A stretch of DNA of 64,000 nucleotides from Leptotrichia sp. oral taxon 212 (GCF_001274535.1 NZ_CP012410.1:124001-188000); one strand, 5' to 3'; counted from the first letter of the stretch, positions 34,646 to 43,677 are shown. Notes: generated by a model from the letters alone, not told the origin. Numbers and translations are program-made.

Positions 34646-35609
34646 AAGACACAGAAAATTGAGAAACAGCAGTGCGATAAGAAATTTAGTCAAAAATATT
34701 TATCTTGAAAAAGGAGATTTGATATATCCTATTTTTATTGAAGAAGGGGAAAATATAAAAAGGGAAATTAATTCAATGCCCGGAATTTTCAGATATTCAA
34801 TCGACAGGATTGATGAAGAGATGGAAGAACTGAAAAAACTTGGAATAAGTTCCATATTGCTGTTTGGGATACCTTTACATAAGGATGAGTGCGCTACGGA
34901 AGGGTATAATGAAAATGGGGTCATTCAGAATGCGATAAGATATATAAAGAAAAAATATCCTGAATTTTTAGTCATTGGAGATGTATGCTGCTGTGAATAT
35001 ACAAGTCATGGACATTGTGGAATACTTGATGAAAAGGGAAATGTGAAAAATGATGAAACTCTGGAAGTACTGTCAAAAATAGCATTGTCCTATGCAAAGG
35101 CAGGTGTGGACATAGTGGCACCTTCAGATATGATGGACGGAAGAGTAAAAAAAATATCACAGGTTCTTTCAGAAAATGGATTTAAAAATATCCCGGTTAT
35201 GTGCTATTCCATAAAGTATTCATCTTCATTTTATGGACCTTTCAGGGAAGCAGCAGGCTCAGCACCAAAATTTGGAGACAGAAAGTCCTATCAGATGGAT
35301 TTCAGATATTCAGGAGATGCACTGAGTGAAGTGGAAGCGGATCTTATGCAGGGGGCGGACATGGTAATAATAAAGCCTGCTATGGCTTATCTGGATATAC
35401 TTTATAAAATCAAGGGAAATTTTGGAGTTCCTGTTATAGCCTACAGCGTTTCGGGAGAATATTCCATGATAAAGGCTGCGGCAATTAATGGCTGGATAGA
35501 TGAAAAAAGTATAGTCATGGAACAGATGTATGCTTTTAAAAGGGCAGGAGCAAATGCAGTAATAACTTATTTTGCAAAGGATGTGGCACGATATCTTGAT
35601 GAGGGATAA
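34638..35609 (+). CDS. hemB: Delta-aminolevulinic acid dehydratase (porphobilinogen synthase)
   Basis: A 323-residue HemB that condenses two aminolevulinates to porphobilinogen. The metal site Asp-Val-Cys-Cys-Cys-Glu-Tyr-Thr-Ser-His-Gly-His-Cys-Gly has the cysteine pattern of zinc enzymes. The two active-site lysines lie in Ile-Lys-Pro-Ala and Met-Ile-Lys-Ala-Ala. ATG 34638 (Met-Tyr-Lys-Arg-His-Arg) is chosen over the longer in-frame start for its AGAGG site and family-typical N-terminus. hemA and hemL, needed for aminolevulinate, are not in the window. Confidence 0.95.
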   Translation: MYKRHRKLRNSSAIRNLVKNIYLEKGDLIYPIFIEEGENIKREINSMPGIFRYSIDRIDEEMEELKKLGISSILLFGIPLHKDECATEGYNENGVIQNAIRYIKKKYPEFLVIGDVCCCEYTSHGHCGILDEKGNVKNDETLEVLSKIALSYAKAGVDIVAPSDMMDGRVKKISQVLSENGFKNIPVMCYSIKYSSSFYGPFREAAGSAPKFGDRKSYQMDFRYSGDALSEVEADLMQGADMVIIKPAMAYLDILYKIKGNFGVPVIAYSVSGEYSMIKAAAINGWIDEKSIVMEQMYAFKRAGANAVITYFAKDVARYLDEG

Positions 35610-35662
35610 TTTTTAAAAATCAATATATAGGAGATGAAAAAACTATATTTATTTCATTTATT

Positions 35663-35802
35663 ATAATTTTACTTATATAAAACAGTCATTCATTAAGAAA
35701 AAATCAAAAACTCGCCAAAGGCTCAGACATTGATTTTTTTTAAATTCATTTCCTGTTTTATATTGTAAAATTCTAAATAATTCATAAATATAGTTTTTTA
35801 CT
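35663..35802. repeat. Intergenic palindromic repeat, copy A
   Basis: Fills much of the 306-base gap between hemB and cbiK. Outer arms (ATAAAACAG and CTGTTTTAT) and inner arms (AAAAAATCA and TGATTTTTT) make a long imperfect hairpin with a tip holding CTCGCC and GGCTCAG. About four-fifths of its bases match copy B at 41015-41157 by eye. Confidence 0.8.
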
Positions 35803-35831
35803 TATATTGATTTTTATAAAATAAATAGTAC

Positions 35832-35860
35832 TTGTATGTATTTCAAAAATAAAATATAAT
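35832..35860 (+). promoter_or_regulatory. Promoter of cbiK
   Basis: TTGTAT (35832-35837), 17 bases and TATAAT (35855-35860) lie 56 bases before cbiK. Confidence 0.55.
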
Positions 35861-35915
35861 AGAATTACAATAATATCTGAAAGGAGGCTGCATAATATTT
35901 TGTGCAGAGAAAATT

Positions 35916-36668
35916 ATGGAAAAAGCGATTCTTGTAACGAGTTTTGGGACTTCACATAGGGATACGAGGGAAAAATGTCTTGATGTGATAGAAAACAAAG
36001 TAAAGGAAAAATATGGACAGGAAAAGGTTGAAAGAGCCTACACTTCAGGAATTATAAGAAGGATAATAGAAAAAAGGGAAGGAATTCATATATATGATCA
36101 GAAGGAAGGTCTGGAAGCTTTGAAAAATAAAGGATATAACGAGATAATAACAATGTCTCTGCATATTCTTGGAGGAATTGAATATTCCAAACTTGATAGC
36201 AGCTATGGTGAAGTAACGGAACCTCTTTTAAAAACAGAGGAAGATTATGTGAAAATCGTAAATAATGAGGAATTCAACAATTTAGAAGGAAATGATGCAA
36301 TTGTATTTATGGGACACGGGACAGAAAGTGCCGCAGACAGCGCATATCAGAAATTGCAGGAGGAATATATAAAAGCCGGAAAAAACAATATTTTTGTAGC
36401 TACTGTCGAAGGAGAAGTAACCATTGAAGATGTTATTGCAAAGCTGAAAACAGGAAATTACAAGAGAATATTATTAAAACCTTTTATGATAGTGGCAGGA
36501 GATCATGCAAAAAATGATATGGCTTCAGATGAGGAAGATTCATGGAAAACGATGCTTAAGAATGAAGGTTATGAAGTGACGGCATTATTAAAGGGAATGG
36601 GTGAATATGAATTTATCCAGAAAATGTTTATGGATAAACTTGAAAAAGTATATAAAAATAAAAATTAG
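35916..36668 (+). CDS. cbiK: Sirohydrochlorin cobaltochelatase
   Basis: A 250-residue anaerobic cobalt chelatase of the CbiK class, inserting Co2+ into sirohydrochlorin. The N-terminus has Thr-Ser-Phe-Gly-Thr-Ser-His. Metal-binding histidines are in Leu-His-Ile-Leu-Gly-Gly-Ile-Glu and in Met-Gly-His-Gly-Thr-Glu. Gly-Asp-His-Ala-Lys-Asn-Asp-Met follows. It is cytosolic, without the signal peptide some CbiK proteins have. It is a monocistronic unit between repeat copy A and the riboswitch. Confidence 0.95.
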   Translation: MEKAILVTSFGTSHRDTREKCLDVIENKVKEKYGQEKVERAYTSGIIRRIIEKREGIHIYDQKEGLEALKNKGYNEIITMSLHILGGIEYSKLDSSYGEVTEPLLKTEEDYVKIVNNEEFNNLEGNDAIVFMGHGTESAADSAYQKLQEEYIKAGKNNIFVATVEGEVTIEDVIAKLKTGNYKRILLKPFMIVAGDHAKNDMASDEEDSWKTMLKNEGYEVTALLKGMGEYEFIQKMFMDKLEKVYKNKN

Positions 36669-36749
36669 ATAGATTTAAAATAAGTTCTAAATTTATTTCT
36701 ACTTTTATTTTATTGGCTTGAGTATTATATAATAAGAAAAATATTACTC

Positions 36750-36776
36750 TTGACAAATTTAAAAAAGTGTTATACG
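36750..36776 (+). promoter_or_regulatory. Promoter of the riboswitch-cbiMNQO unit
   Basis: A perfect -35, TTGACA (36750-36755), is followed by TATACG (36771-36776) at a rather short 15-base spacing, a few bases before the riboswitch. Confidence 0.45.
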
Positions 36777-36784
36777 ATTAATGA

Positions 36785-36955
36785 AATTATAGGTGTTTTT
36801 TTAAACTTAATAAGGAAATCGGTTAAAATCCGATACAGCCCCCACTACTGTGAAACAGACGAAAGTACATAAGACCACTGAAATATTTGATATATTTTGG
36901 GAAGGGTACGAGTAGGATGAAGTTAGTCAGGAGAATTGCCTAATAATTTTATATA
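36785..36955 (+). ncRNA. Cobalamin riboswitch
   Basis: Conserved elements appear in order: ATAGGTG at the start, a small hairpin ATCGGTTAAAATCCGAT, the core ACAGCCCCCACTACTGTGA, a purine-rich arm ending GGGTACGAGTAGGA, and the B12 box TCAGGAGAATTGCC at about 36927-36940. It senses adenosylcobalamin-type ligands and should lower expression of the cobalt transporter operon when B12 is plentiful. Confidence 0.93.
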
Positions 36956-37069
36956 AAATTTTCTGGGAAGGGAAGATTTAATATACATCAATAAAAATAA
37001 ATCAATAGTGATTTATTCCATGGAATGATATTATTATGTAATGCTAAATAATAATATGGATTTTGACGT

Positions 37070-37101
37070 GTATTGAATTCGGCTTTGGCTGATTTTTTTT
37101 T
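37070..37101 (+). terminator. Riboswitch expression-platform terminator
   Basis: A short stem TCGGC/GCTGA with TTTG loop, extended by AT pairs, is followed by nine Ts about 40 bases before cbiM. It is placed as the OFF-state terminator of the riboswitch. Competing pairings between 36960 and 37070 are likely but were not resolved by eye. Confidence 0.6.
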
Positions 37102-37141
37102 AAATTCATCTAAAATTAAATAAACCATGGAAGGAGAAAAA

Positions 37142-37849
37142 ATGAAAAAGAAAACATTACTATTTTTAGTTTTAACAGGAATGCTGTTAATAGGCGTAAA
37201 TACTTATTCAATGCATATTATGGAAGGTTTTTTACCTTTAAACTGGGTTATGGTATGGTTTGCTGTGTGTATTCCATTCTGGATTATAGGAATAAAAAAA
37301 CTTCAGACTGTTTCTAAAGGAAGCGTACAGGATAAAATGACACTTGCATTGGCAGGGGCATTCATATTTGTACTGTCAGCATTAAAAATCCCGTCAGTTA
37401 CAGGAAGTTCGTCTCATCCAACAGGAGTAGGACTTTCAGCTATACTATATGGACCTTTTGTAACTTCCATTCTTGGAACTATTGTATTAATATTTCAGGC
37501 AGGACTGCTTGCTCATGGAGGATTTACAACTCTTGGAGCAAATGCATTTTCAATGGCAATAGCAGGTCCTGTTGTATCATATCTGATTTATAAGGCACTT
37601 GCTAAAAAGAACAGAACAGTTGCAATATTCCTTGCTGCGGCAATAGGAGATCTTGCCACATATGTAGTTACATCTTTTCAGCTGGCATTTGCATATCCGT
37701 CACCTGAAGGCGGAATAATTGTCTCATTCATTAAATTTGGAATAGTGTTTGCGGTAACTCAGATTCCTCTTGCTGTAATTGAAGGACTTCTCACAAATGT
37801 AGTGATGAACATACTTGAAAAATATAACGTAAAAGGGGTGGAAGCATAA
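37142..37849 (+). CDS. cbiM: Cobalt ECF transporter S component CbiM
   Basis: A 235-residue substrate-specific membrane subunit. After the leader Met-Lys-Lys-Lys and a hydrophobic core, the mature N-terminus Met-His-Ile-Met-Glu-Gly-Phe-Leu-Pro follows Thr-Tyr-Ser. That His-containing N-terminus binds Co2+. [11 protein letters not shown] lies near residue 89. Start 37142 has GGAAGGAG upstream; the earlier in-frame ATG at 37127 only overlaps that site. It is controlled by the cobalamin riboswitch. Confidence 0.96.
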   Translation: MKKKTLLFLVLTGMLLIGVNTYSMHIMEGFLPLNWVMVWFAVCIPFWIIGIKKLQTVSKGSVQDKMTLALAGAFIFVLSALKIPSVTGSSSHPTGVGLSAILYGPFVTSILGTIVLIFQAGLLAHGGFTTLGANAFSMAIAGPVVSYLIYKALAKKNRTVAIFLAAAIGDLATYVVTSFQLAFAYPSPEGGIIVSFIKFGIVFAVTQIPLAVIEGLLTNVVMNILEKYNVKGVEA

Positions 37850-38151
37850 TGTCGGAAAATAAAAACGGAAGTGTATTTAAAAAGAATTTTATTTTAATAA
37901 TTATAATATTTTTAATAGGTGTTGCTCCTTTGCTTTTTATAAAATCTGAATTCGGTGGATCTGACGGTGAAGGGGAAGAAGTGATAAAAACAATAAAACC
38001 TGATTATGAGCCATGGGCCAACAGCTTAATAGAACTGCCTGGAAGTGAAACTGAAAGTCTGCTGTTTGCATTGCAGGCGGCAATAGGTGCAGGAGTTATA
38101 GGATATGTGTTAGGTTATTTCAAAGGTGAAAGAAAAAATGCTGATAGATAA
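37849..38151 (+). CDS. cbiN: Cobalt transport protein CbiN
   Basis: A 100-residue accessory subunit with two membrane helices (residues 10-28 and 72-90) and an extracytoplasmic loop containing Tyr-Glu-Pro-Trp. CbiN couples metal loading to CbiM. It begins at the last base of cbiM (ATAATG) and overlaps cbiQ. Confidence 0.93.
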   Translation: MSENKNGSVFKKNFILIIIIFLIGVAPLLFIKSEFGGSDGEGEEVIKTIKPDYEPWANSLIELPGSETESLLFALQAAIGAGVIGYVLGYFKGERKNADR

Positions 38152-38830
38152 AATATCCTACACAAATCCGTTAAAAGATATAAATCCCGGAATAAAATTT
38201 ATATTATCAATAACAACATTAATATTTTTACTCTATACTGGAAGTAAGATGGTATTTATTTTTAATTTAGTACTGTTTAATCTACTTCTTCTGTTTGCTG
38301 TGAAGGTGAAAATAGGTGATTTGTTAAAGCTGAATTTTATTCCGGCTTTATTTATTTTAACAACTGTAGTTTCACTGCTGCTGATAAAGGCAGACATATG
38401 GACGTTTCTGTTACGTTCATTTTCTTCAATAGCAGTAGTGTATTTTCTAATCTGTTCTACACCTGTCATAGATTTAGATTATATATTTGAAAAACTGAGA
38501 TTCCCAAAAATATTCAGGGAAATATTTTTATTGATTTACAGATATATATTTCTATTATTTGACAATAAGGAAAAACTACAGAATGCACAAGAAGTAAGGC
38601 TTGGATACAGCAATTTTAAAAATGGCATGAAGTCATTTCCAATGCTTGTAGTTGCCATATTGAAAAAAACATATTACTATAACATGAATTCTATAAAGGC
38701 TGTAGAATCAAGAATGGGAAAGGAATTTATCTTTTCCCGCCGGAAATATAAAAAAATTGGGTTTGAAGTAATTTTAGTAATAATAATATTTGCAATAAAC
38801 TTATATCTGGTGGTAAAATATAATGCTTAG
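38138..38830 (+). CDS. cbiQ: Cobalt ECF transporter T component CbiQ
   Basis: A 230-residue membrane coupling subunit starting Met-Leu-Ile-Asp-Lys-Ile-Ser-Tyr, with Thr-Asn-Pro-Leu-Lys and Asn-Pro-Gly-Ile-Lys-Phe. The cytoplasmic helices carry Ala-Gln-Glu-Val-Arg-Leu-Gly-Tyr and Ala-Val-Glu-Ser-Arg-Met-Gly, equivalent to the Ala-Arg-Gly motifs that dock the ATPase. AAGGTGA lies before ATG 38138; a GTG at 38126 is the alternative. It overlaps both cbiN and cbiO. Confidence 0.92.
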   Translation: MLIDKISYTNPLKDINPGIKFILSITTLIFLLYTGSKMVFIFNLVLFNLLLLFAVKVKIGDLLKLNFIPALFILTTVVSLLLIKADIWTFLLRSFSSIAVVYFLICSTPVIDLDYIFEKLRFPKIFREIFLLIYRYIFLLFDNKEKLQNAQEVRLGYSNFKNGMKSFPMLVVAILKKTYYYNMNSIKAVESRMGKEFIFSRRKYKKIGFEVILVIIIFAINLYLVVKYNA

Positions 38831-39629
38831 ACTTGAAAATATAACCTTTTCATATGATGAAGAAACAGAAGCCCTGAAGGATGTTACTTTGAATATAGAA
38901 AAAGGTAAGAAAACATTATTTCTTGGGGAAAATGGCTCAGGAAAATCAACGTTATTTTTAATAATGAACGGGCTTTTAAAGGCACAGAAAGGAAATGTGT
39001 ATTTTGAAGGCGAGAAAATAAAACATAAGAAAAAAGATCTGGAAGAGTTAAGAAGAAAAGTAGGGATAATTTTTCAGGACCCTGAAATACAGATATTTGC
39101 CCCTTTAGTTTTTCAGGAAGTGGCGTACGGGCCTGAAAATCTTGGTTATTCTCCAGAAAAGGTGGAAGAAAAGGTAAACAGGGCAATGAAGGAAATAAAT
39201 ATAGAAGATTTGAAGGACAGACCTTGCCATCATTTGAGCTATGGACAGAAAAAAAGAGTTTCAATAGCTGCAATTACTGCAATGGAACCTGAACTGCTTA
39301 TTCTTGATGAGCCTACTGCGTGGCTTGATTCTAAAAATACAAAAAGAGTATCAGAAATTCTGGATAATTTTTCTAAAGCAGGGAAAACAATGGTAGTATC
39401 AACACATGATACGGATTTTGCCTATGAATTTGCTGATTATATCTATGTCCTTGATAAAGGAAAAATTATTAGGCAAGGGAACAGGGATGAAGTTTTTGAG
39501 GATTTTGAATTTTTAAAAAAATTAAATTTAAATATTCCAAATATACTGAAAATAAAAAGTTACCTCAAGTATAAAAATCTTGACGAAAACGAATATTATA
39601 AATTTCTGGAGGAAAAAAACTTGTTATGA
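38823..39629 (+). CDS. cbiO: Cobalt ECF transporter ATPase CbiO
   Basis: A 268-residue ABC ATPase. Walker A is Gly-Glu-Asn-Gly-Ser-Gly-Lys-Ser-Thr near residue 38. The Q-loop is Phe-Gln-Asp-Pro-Glu, the signature Leu-Ser-Tyr-Gly-Gln-Lys-Lys-Arg, Walker B Leu-Leu-Ile-Leu-Asp-Glu-Pro-Thr-Ala-Trp-Leu-Asp, and the switch Ser-Thr-His-Asp. It powers CbiMNQ cobalt uptake and overlaps cbiQ by eight bases and cbiA by four. Confidence 0.95.
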   Translation: MLRLENITFSYDEETEALKDVTLNIEKGKKTLFLGENGSGKSTLFLIMNGLLKAQKGNVYFEGEKIKHKKKDLEELRRKVGIIFQDPEIQIFAPLVFQEVAYGPENLGYSPEKVEEKVNRAMKEINIEDLKDRPCHHLSYGQKKRVSIAAITAMEPELLILDEPTAWLDSKNTKRVSEILDNFSKAGKTMVVSTHDTDFAYEFADYIYVLDKGKIIRQGNRDEVFEDFEFLKKLNLNIPNILKIKSYLKYKNLDENEYYKFLEEKNLL

Positions 39630-40969
39630 AAAAAATACTCATATCAGGAACAATGAGCGGCAGCGGAAAAACCACAGTAAGCAGTATACTAATGTCAGCT
39701 TTTGAAAATGTGGCCCCCTTTAAAGTGGGGCCTGACTATATAGATCCTGGATATCATGAACTTTTTACAGGAAATAAGTCTCATAATCTGGATGCCTTCA
39801 TGTTTGATGAGAAAACGTTGAAACATATATTTGACACAGGCTCAAAAGGTAGAAATATAGCAATAACTGAGGGAGTTATGGGACTTTATGACGGAGTTGG
39901 GCATGAAAAGGACAATTTCAGTACTGCACATCTGTCAAGAATTCTTGATATTCCAATAATTCTTGTAGTTAATGCAAAAGGGATTTCTACAAGTATTGCG
40001 GCAGAAATTCTTGGATTTAAATTATTTGATGAAAATGTTAAAATAAAGGGAGTTATTTTAAACAATGTTTCTTCTGAAAAACTGTATTTAAACCTGAAGA
40101 AAGCGATAGAACAATTTACCGGGATAGAGTGTGTAGGATATCTGCCAAGAAATGAAAAACTTTCTGTGGAAAGTAGACATCTGGGATTAAAGCAGGCTTT
40201 TGAACTGAAAGGCTCAAAAGAACTTGAAGAAAAGAAACAGATTTTTAAGGAAATTGCAGAAAAATGTCTGGATTTAGAAAGAATATATGAAATAGCTGAA
40301 GAATTTGAACCTGAAGGAAAAATGAGCAGCTTTGAACTGATAAAAGATTTGAAAAATAAATATAAGGGAAAACGTATAGGAATTGCTAAGGATGGGGCAT
40401 TTTCATTTTATTATGAATCCAATCTTGAATTGATGAAATTTTCAGGACTGGAATTAGTAGAATTCAGTCCAATAGAAGATGAAAAAATACCTGAAAACCT
40501 TGATATGATTTATCTTGGCGGAGGCTATCCTGAACTTTACTGGAAAAAGCTATCTGAAAATATTTCCATGAAGGAAAGCATAAGACAGGCTTATGAAAAT
40601 GGAATAAAGATTTACGCAGAATGCGGAGGATTTATTTATCTGACAGACAGGCTGAATTTACTGGATGGAAACAGTGGAATTTTTTGTGGATTGATAGATG
40701 TGGAAATTTCTATGAAAAACAGACTAAATATCGGAAGATTTGGCTATATAAATATAAAAACTGAGAATGGAATTTGTACAAAAGGACATGAATTTCATTA
40801 TTCCGAGATTTCTGTAGATAATGAAAAAGGAAAATTTTATAAAATAGAAAAAAACGATGGAAGAAATTGGAATTGTGGATATAGGAAAAAGAGCCTGCTG
40901 GCAGGATATCCACATATTTCTTTCTATTCAAATATAGAATTCTTCAAATATTTAATAGAGGAATTGTAA
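39626..40969 (+). CDS. cbiA: Cobyrinate a,c-diamide synthase
   Basis: A 447-residue glutamine amidotransferase that amidates side chains a and c of cob(II)yrinate. The P-loop Gly-Thr-Met-Ser-Gly-Ser-Gly-Lys-Thr-Thr is near residue 8. Lys-Val-Gly-Pro-Asp-Tyr-Ile-Asp-Pro-Gly and the GATase nucleophile in Tyr-Ala-Glu-Cys-Gly-Gly-Phe also fit. It is the last gene of the riboswitch operon, directly coupled to cbiO (ATGA). Confidence 0.95.
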   Translation: MKKILISGTMSGSGKTTVSSILMSAFENVAPFKVGPDYIDPGYHELFTGNKSHNLDAFMFDEKTLKHIFDTGSKGRNIAITEGVMGLYDGVGHEKDNFSTAHLSRILDIPIILVVNAKGISTSIAAEILGFKLFDENVKIKGVILNNVSSEKLYLNLKKAIEQFTGIECVGYLPRNEKLSVESRHLGLKQAFELKGSKELEEKKQIFKEIAEKCLDLERIYEIAEEFEPEGKMSSFELIKDLKNKYKGKRIGIAKDGAFSFYYESNLELMKFSGLELVEFSPIEDEKIPENLDMIYLGGGYPELYWKKLSENISMKESIRQAYENGIKIYAECGGFIYLTDRLNLLDGNSGIFCGLIDVEISMKNRLNIGRFGYINIKTENGICTKGHEFHYSEISVDNEKGKFYKIEKNDGRNWNCGYRKKSLLAGYPHISFYSNIEFFKYLIEEL

Positions 40970-41014
40970 TAAAAAATTATTGAGAAAATAAAAAATGATA
41001 TTTATTTACTTTAC

Positions 41015-41157
41015 AAAATTTTACTTATTTAAAACAGTCATTTATTAAGAAAAAATCATAAACTCGCCTAAAGACTCAAACAATGATTTTTTCTAATATT
41101 CATTTCCTGTTTTATCATTCTAAAATTTTGAATAAATTCATAAATATCATTTTTCAT
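41015..41157. repeat. Intergenic palindromic repeat, copy B
   Basis: Second copy of the element at 35663-35802, in the same orientation, in the gap between cbiA and cbiC. The outer arms AAAACAG/CTGTTTT, inner arms AAAAATCAT/ATGATTTTT and the tip CTCGCC are kept. Differences in the tip (GGCTCAG to GACTCAA) partly spoil its small stem. Confidence 0.8.
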
Positions 41158-41165
41158 ACTATAAT
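41137..41165 (+). promoter_or_regulatory. Possible promoter of the cbiC operon at the end of repeat B
   Basis: TTCATA (41137-41142), 17 bases and TATAAT (41160-41165) lie 34 bases before cbiC. The -35 lies inside the repeat. Confidence 0.4.
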
Positions 41166-41198
41166 TAAATATAAATAACAGGAGGAATATAAGAAATT

Positions 41199-41843
41199 AT
41201 GTCATACATTAAAGATCCTAAGGGTATAGAAGTAAGAAGTTTTGAAATAATAACAGAAGGTCTGGGAAACAGGGCAGATCACTTTGCTGAAAATGAAAAA
41301 CCTATTGTAAAAAGGCTTGTACATACAACGGGAGATTTTGGATATGCAGATATTACGGAATTTCATAATGATGCGGTAAATTCTGCCATGAAAGCGATAG
41401 AATCAGGATGTAAAATATACTGTGATACAAATATGATTGTAACAGGACTTAATAAAATGGGGCTTGCAAAATTCGGATGTTCAGCATACTGCCTTGTAAA
41501 TGATGAGGAAGTTGCTAAAGAAGCCAGGGAAAGAGGAATTACAAGATCCATGGTTGGAATAGAGAAAGCTGTAAAAGATAAGGATACGAAAATTTTTCTG
41601 ATAGGAAATGCACCGACAGCACTGTTTAAACTTCTTGAAGAAATAAGCAAGGAAGGTGCGGAAAAACCTCAACTGATTGCAGGAGTGCCTGTGGGATTTG
41701 TCGGATGCCCTGAATCGAAGGCGGCACTTTCAGACTATGATGTTCCCTTTATAAGAACCAACGGAACAAAAGGTGGAAGTACAGTAGCTGTAGCAGTCCT
41801 GCATGGAATACTGTACCAGATGTTTGAAAGGGAGAGATATTAA
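41199..41843 (+). CDS. cbiC: Cobalt-precorrin-8 methylmutase
   Basis: A 214-residue CbiC that moves the C11 methyl to C12, giving cobyrinate. The active-site His lies in Val-His-Thr-Thr-Gly-Asp-Phe near residue 43. Asp-Thr-Asn-Met-Ile, Gly-Asn-Ala-Pro-Thr-Ala, Val-Gly-Phe-Val and the end motif Gly-Thr-Lys-Gly-Gly-Ser-Thr-Val-Ala-Val-Ala are all present. AGGAGG precedes it by the usual distance. It heads the cbiC-D-E-T run. Confidence 0.95.
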   Translation: MSYIKDPKGIEVRSFEIITEGLGNRADHFAENEKPIVKRLVHTTGDFGYADITEFHNDAVNSAMKAIESGCKIYCDTNMIVTGLNKMGLAKFGCSAYCLVNDEEVAKEARERGITRSMVGIEKAVKDKDTKIFLIGNAPTALFKLLEEISKEGAEKPQLIAGVPVGFVGCPESKAALSDYDVPFIRTNGTKGGSTVAVAVLHGILYQMFERERY

Positions 41844-41873
41844 AAATGAGATGGAAAGGGAAGGGTGAATTAA

Positions 41874-42998
41874 ATGGAAGAATATCTCTATTTTCGTGGT
41901 AAAAAGCTAAGATATGGCTACACTACCGGAAGTTCAGCAACAGCAGCCACAAAGGCGGCACTGATGTATCTTCTTGATGATGGTAAACATGATATACCTG
42001 AAGTGACAATTAAACTTCCCTCAGGAAATTCCCTTACAATTAATGTAAATTCATTGGAAAAAAAGGAAAACAGCGTTCTGGCATCTGTTATAAAGGACGG
42101 AGGGGATGATCCGGATGTTACCCATGGTCTGGAAATTTATTCAAAGGTGAGCTTACGGAACGATTCAAAAATAAATATTTTTGGTGGAACAGGAGTGGGA
42201 AAGGTTACTAAAAAAGGGCTTCCTGTCGCACCAGGGAATTCAGCAATAAATCCTGTGCCTTTAAAGATGATAAGGGAAACAGTGGAAGAGATATTGTCTG
42301 AAGGATTTGGTGCAGATGTGGAAATATCTGTGCCTAAGGGGGAAGAAACTGCAAAAAAGACATTAAATGCAAAACTGGGAATTATTGGAGGAATATCAAT
42401 ATTGGGAACAACTGGAATAGTAAAGCCCATGTCGGAAGAATCATGGAAAAGTTCTCTTGCAATAGAGCTGAAACAGTCAATAGCAGAATATGACAGTAAT
42501 GAAGCTGTATTTCTGTTCGGAAACAGGGGAAAAAGTTATCTGGAGGATAATTTTACCCAGAGAGCTGGACAGGGGATAATAATAAGCAACTTTGTAGGAT
42601 ATATGTTTGACAAGGCATGCGAATATCAAGTCAGAAAAGTATACTTTATTGGGGAACTGGGAAAGTTTGTAAAAGTTGCAGGAGGGATATTTCATACACA
42701 CAGCAGGGTTTCCGATGCAAAAATGGAAATACTTACGGCAAATGCACTGCTTGTGGAGGAAAGTACAGAAAACATGAAGAAAATAATGGCTTCAAATACG
42801 ACTGAGGAAGCTACAAAATATATTGAAAAGACGGAAGTTTACAGTCTACTGGCTGAAAAAGCGAAACAGAAATGTGAGGAATACTGCAGAAGAAATGGCT
42901 GGGACATGGAAGTTGAAACTCTTATCATTTCTGCTGAAAAAGAAGTCCTTGGAAATAGCAGGCATTTTTTTGATAATTTTAAAAGAAAACGTAAGTAA
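41874..42998 (+). CDS. cbiD: Cobalt-precorrin-5B C1-methyltransferase
   Basis: A 374-residue CbiD. N-terminal Arg-Tyr-Gly-Tyr-Thr-Thr-Gly-Ser-Ser-Ala-Thr-Ala-Ala and Lys-Asp-Gly-Gly-Asp-Asp-Pro-Asp-Val-Thr-His-Gly near residue 74 are family signatures. The Gly-Thr-Gly-Val-Gly-Lys-Val-Thr loop and a C-terminal Gly-Lys-Phe-Val-Lys-Val-Ala-Gly-Gly region follow. It methylates C1 with SAM in the anaerobic pathway. Confidence 0.95.
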   Translation: MEEYLYFRGKKLRYGYTTGSSATAATKAALMYLLDDGKHDIPEVTIKLPSGNSLTINVNSLEKKENSVLASVIKDGGDDPDVTHGLEIYSKVSLRNDSKINIFGGTGVGKVTKKGLPVAPGNSAINPVPLKMIRETVEEILSEGFGADVEISVPKGEETAKKTLNAKLGIIGGISILGTTGIVKPMSEESWKSSLAIELKQSIAEYDSNEAVFLFGNRGKSYLEDNFTQRAGQGIIISNFVGYMFDKACEYQVRKVYFIGELGKFVKVAGGIFHTHSRVSDAKMEILTANALLVEESTENMKKIMASNTTEEATKYIEKTEVYSLLAEKAKQKCEEYCRRNGWDMEVETLIISAEKEVLGNSRHFFDNFKRKRK

Positions 42999-43029
42999 CA
43001 TAAAAATAAATTGAAAAAACAGGTGAATC

Positions 43030-43677
43030 ATGAAAATAAATGTAGTAGGCTTAGGTCCAGGAAATATAAAATATATTTCTGCCGCTGGAATTGAGTGTAT
43101 AAAGGAAGCAGAAATTTTAGTTGGAAGTGCAAGGCAGCTTTCAGATTTGAAAAGTATTATTTCAGAAGAACAGGAAATATATATTTTAGGCAAGCTGGGA
43201 GAACTTGTAACTTATTTGAAGGAAAATATTGGGAAGAAAATAACGGTTATTGTGTCGGGGGATACGGGATATTACAGCTTAGTACTTTATCTTTCAAAAA
43301 ATTTATCTAAAGATATTCTGAACATTATTCCTAATATATCGTCTTACCAGTACCTATTTTCCAGACTGGGAGAAAACTGGCAGAATTTCAGGCTCGCAAG
43401 TGTACACGGCAGGGAATTTGATTATGTCAAAAATATAAATGATAAGGATTTTGCAGGATTGGTACTGCTTACAGATGATATCCAGAATCCTTATGAGATA
43501 ACAAAAAAATTATATGATAACGGAATACGGGGTGTAACAGTAATAGTCGGAGAAAATTTATCTTATGATGATGAAAAGATAACTATACTCGAAATAGAAG
43601 ATTATGAAAAATTAAACAGGAAATTTGATATGAATGTACTGGTTTTAAAGAAAGGCGAAAATTATGCACATATATGA
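43030..43677 (+). CDS. cbiE: Cobalt-precorrin-7 C5-methyltransferase
   Basis: A 215-residue methyltransferase of the precorrin class. It has Gly-Leu-Gly-Pro-Gly-Asn near residue 6, Val-Gly-Ser-Ala-Arg-Gln, Val-Ser-Gly-Asp-Thr-Gly-Tyr and Ser-Val-His-Gly-Arg. It methylates C5 and works with CbiT, encoded by the next gene in a 14-base overlap. Confidence 0.94.
   Translation: MKINVVGLGPGNIKYISAAGIECIKEAEILVGSARQLSDLKSIISEEQEIYILGKLGELVTYLKENIGKKITVIVSGDTGYYSLVLYLSKNLSKDILNIIPNISSYQYLFSRLGENWQNFRLASVHGREFDYVKNINDKDFAGLVLLTDDIQNPYEITKKLYDNGIRGVTVIVGENLSYDDEKITILEIEDYEKLNRKFDMNVLVLKKGENYAHI

Noticed and set aside
36781-37140. Short ORFs in the cbiM leader
   Set aside because: The sequence is explained by the riboswitch and its terminator.
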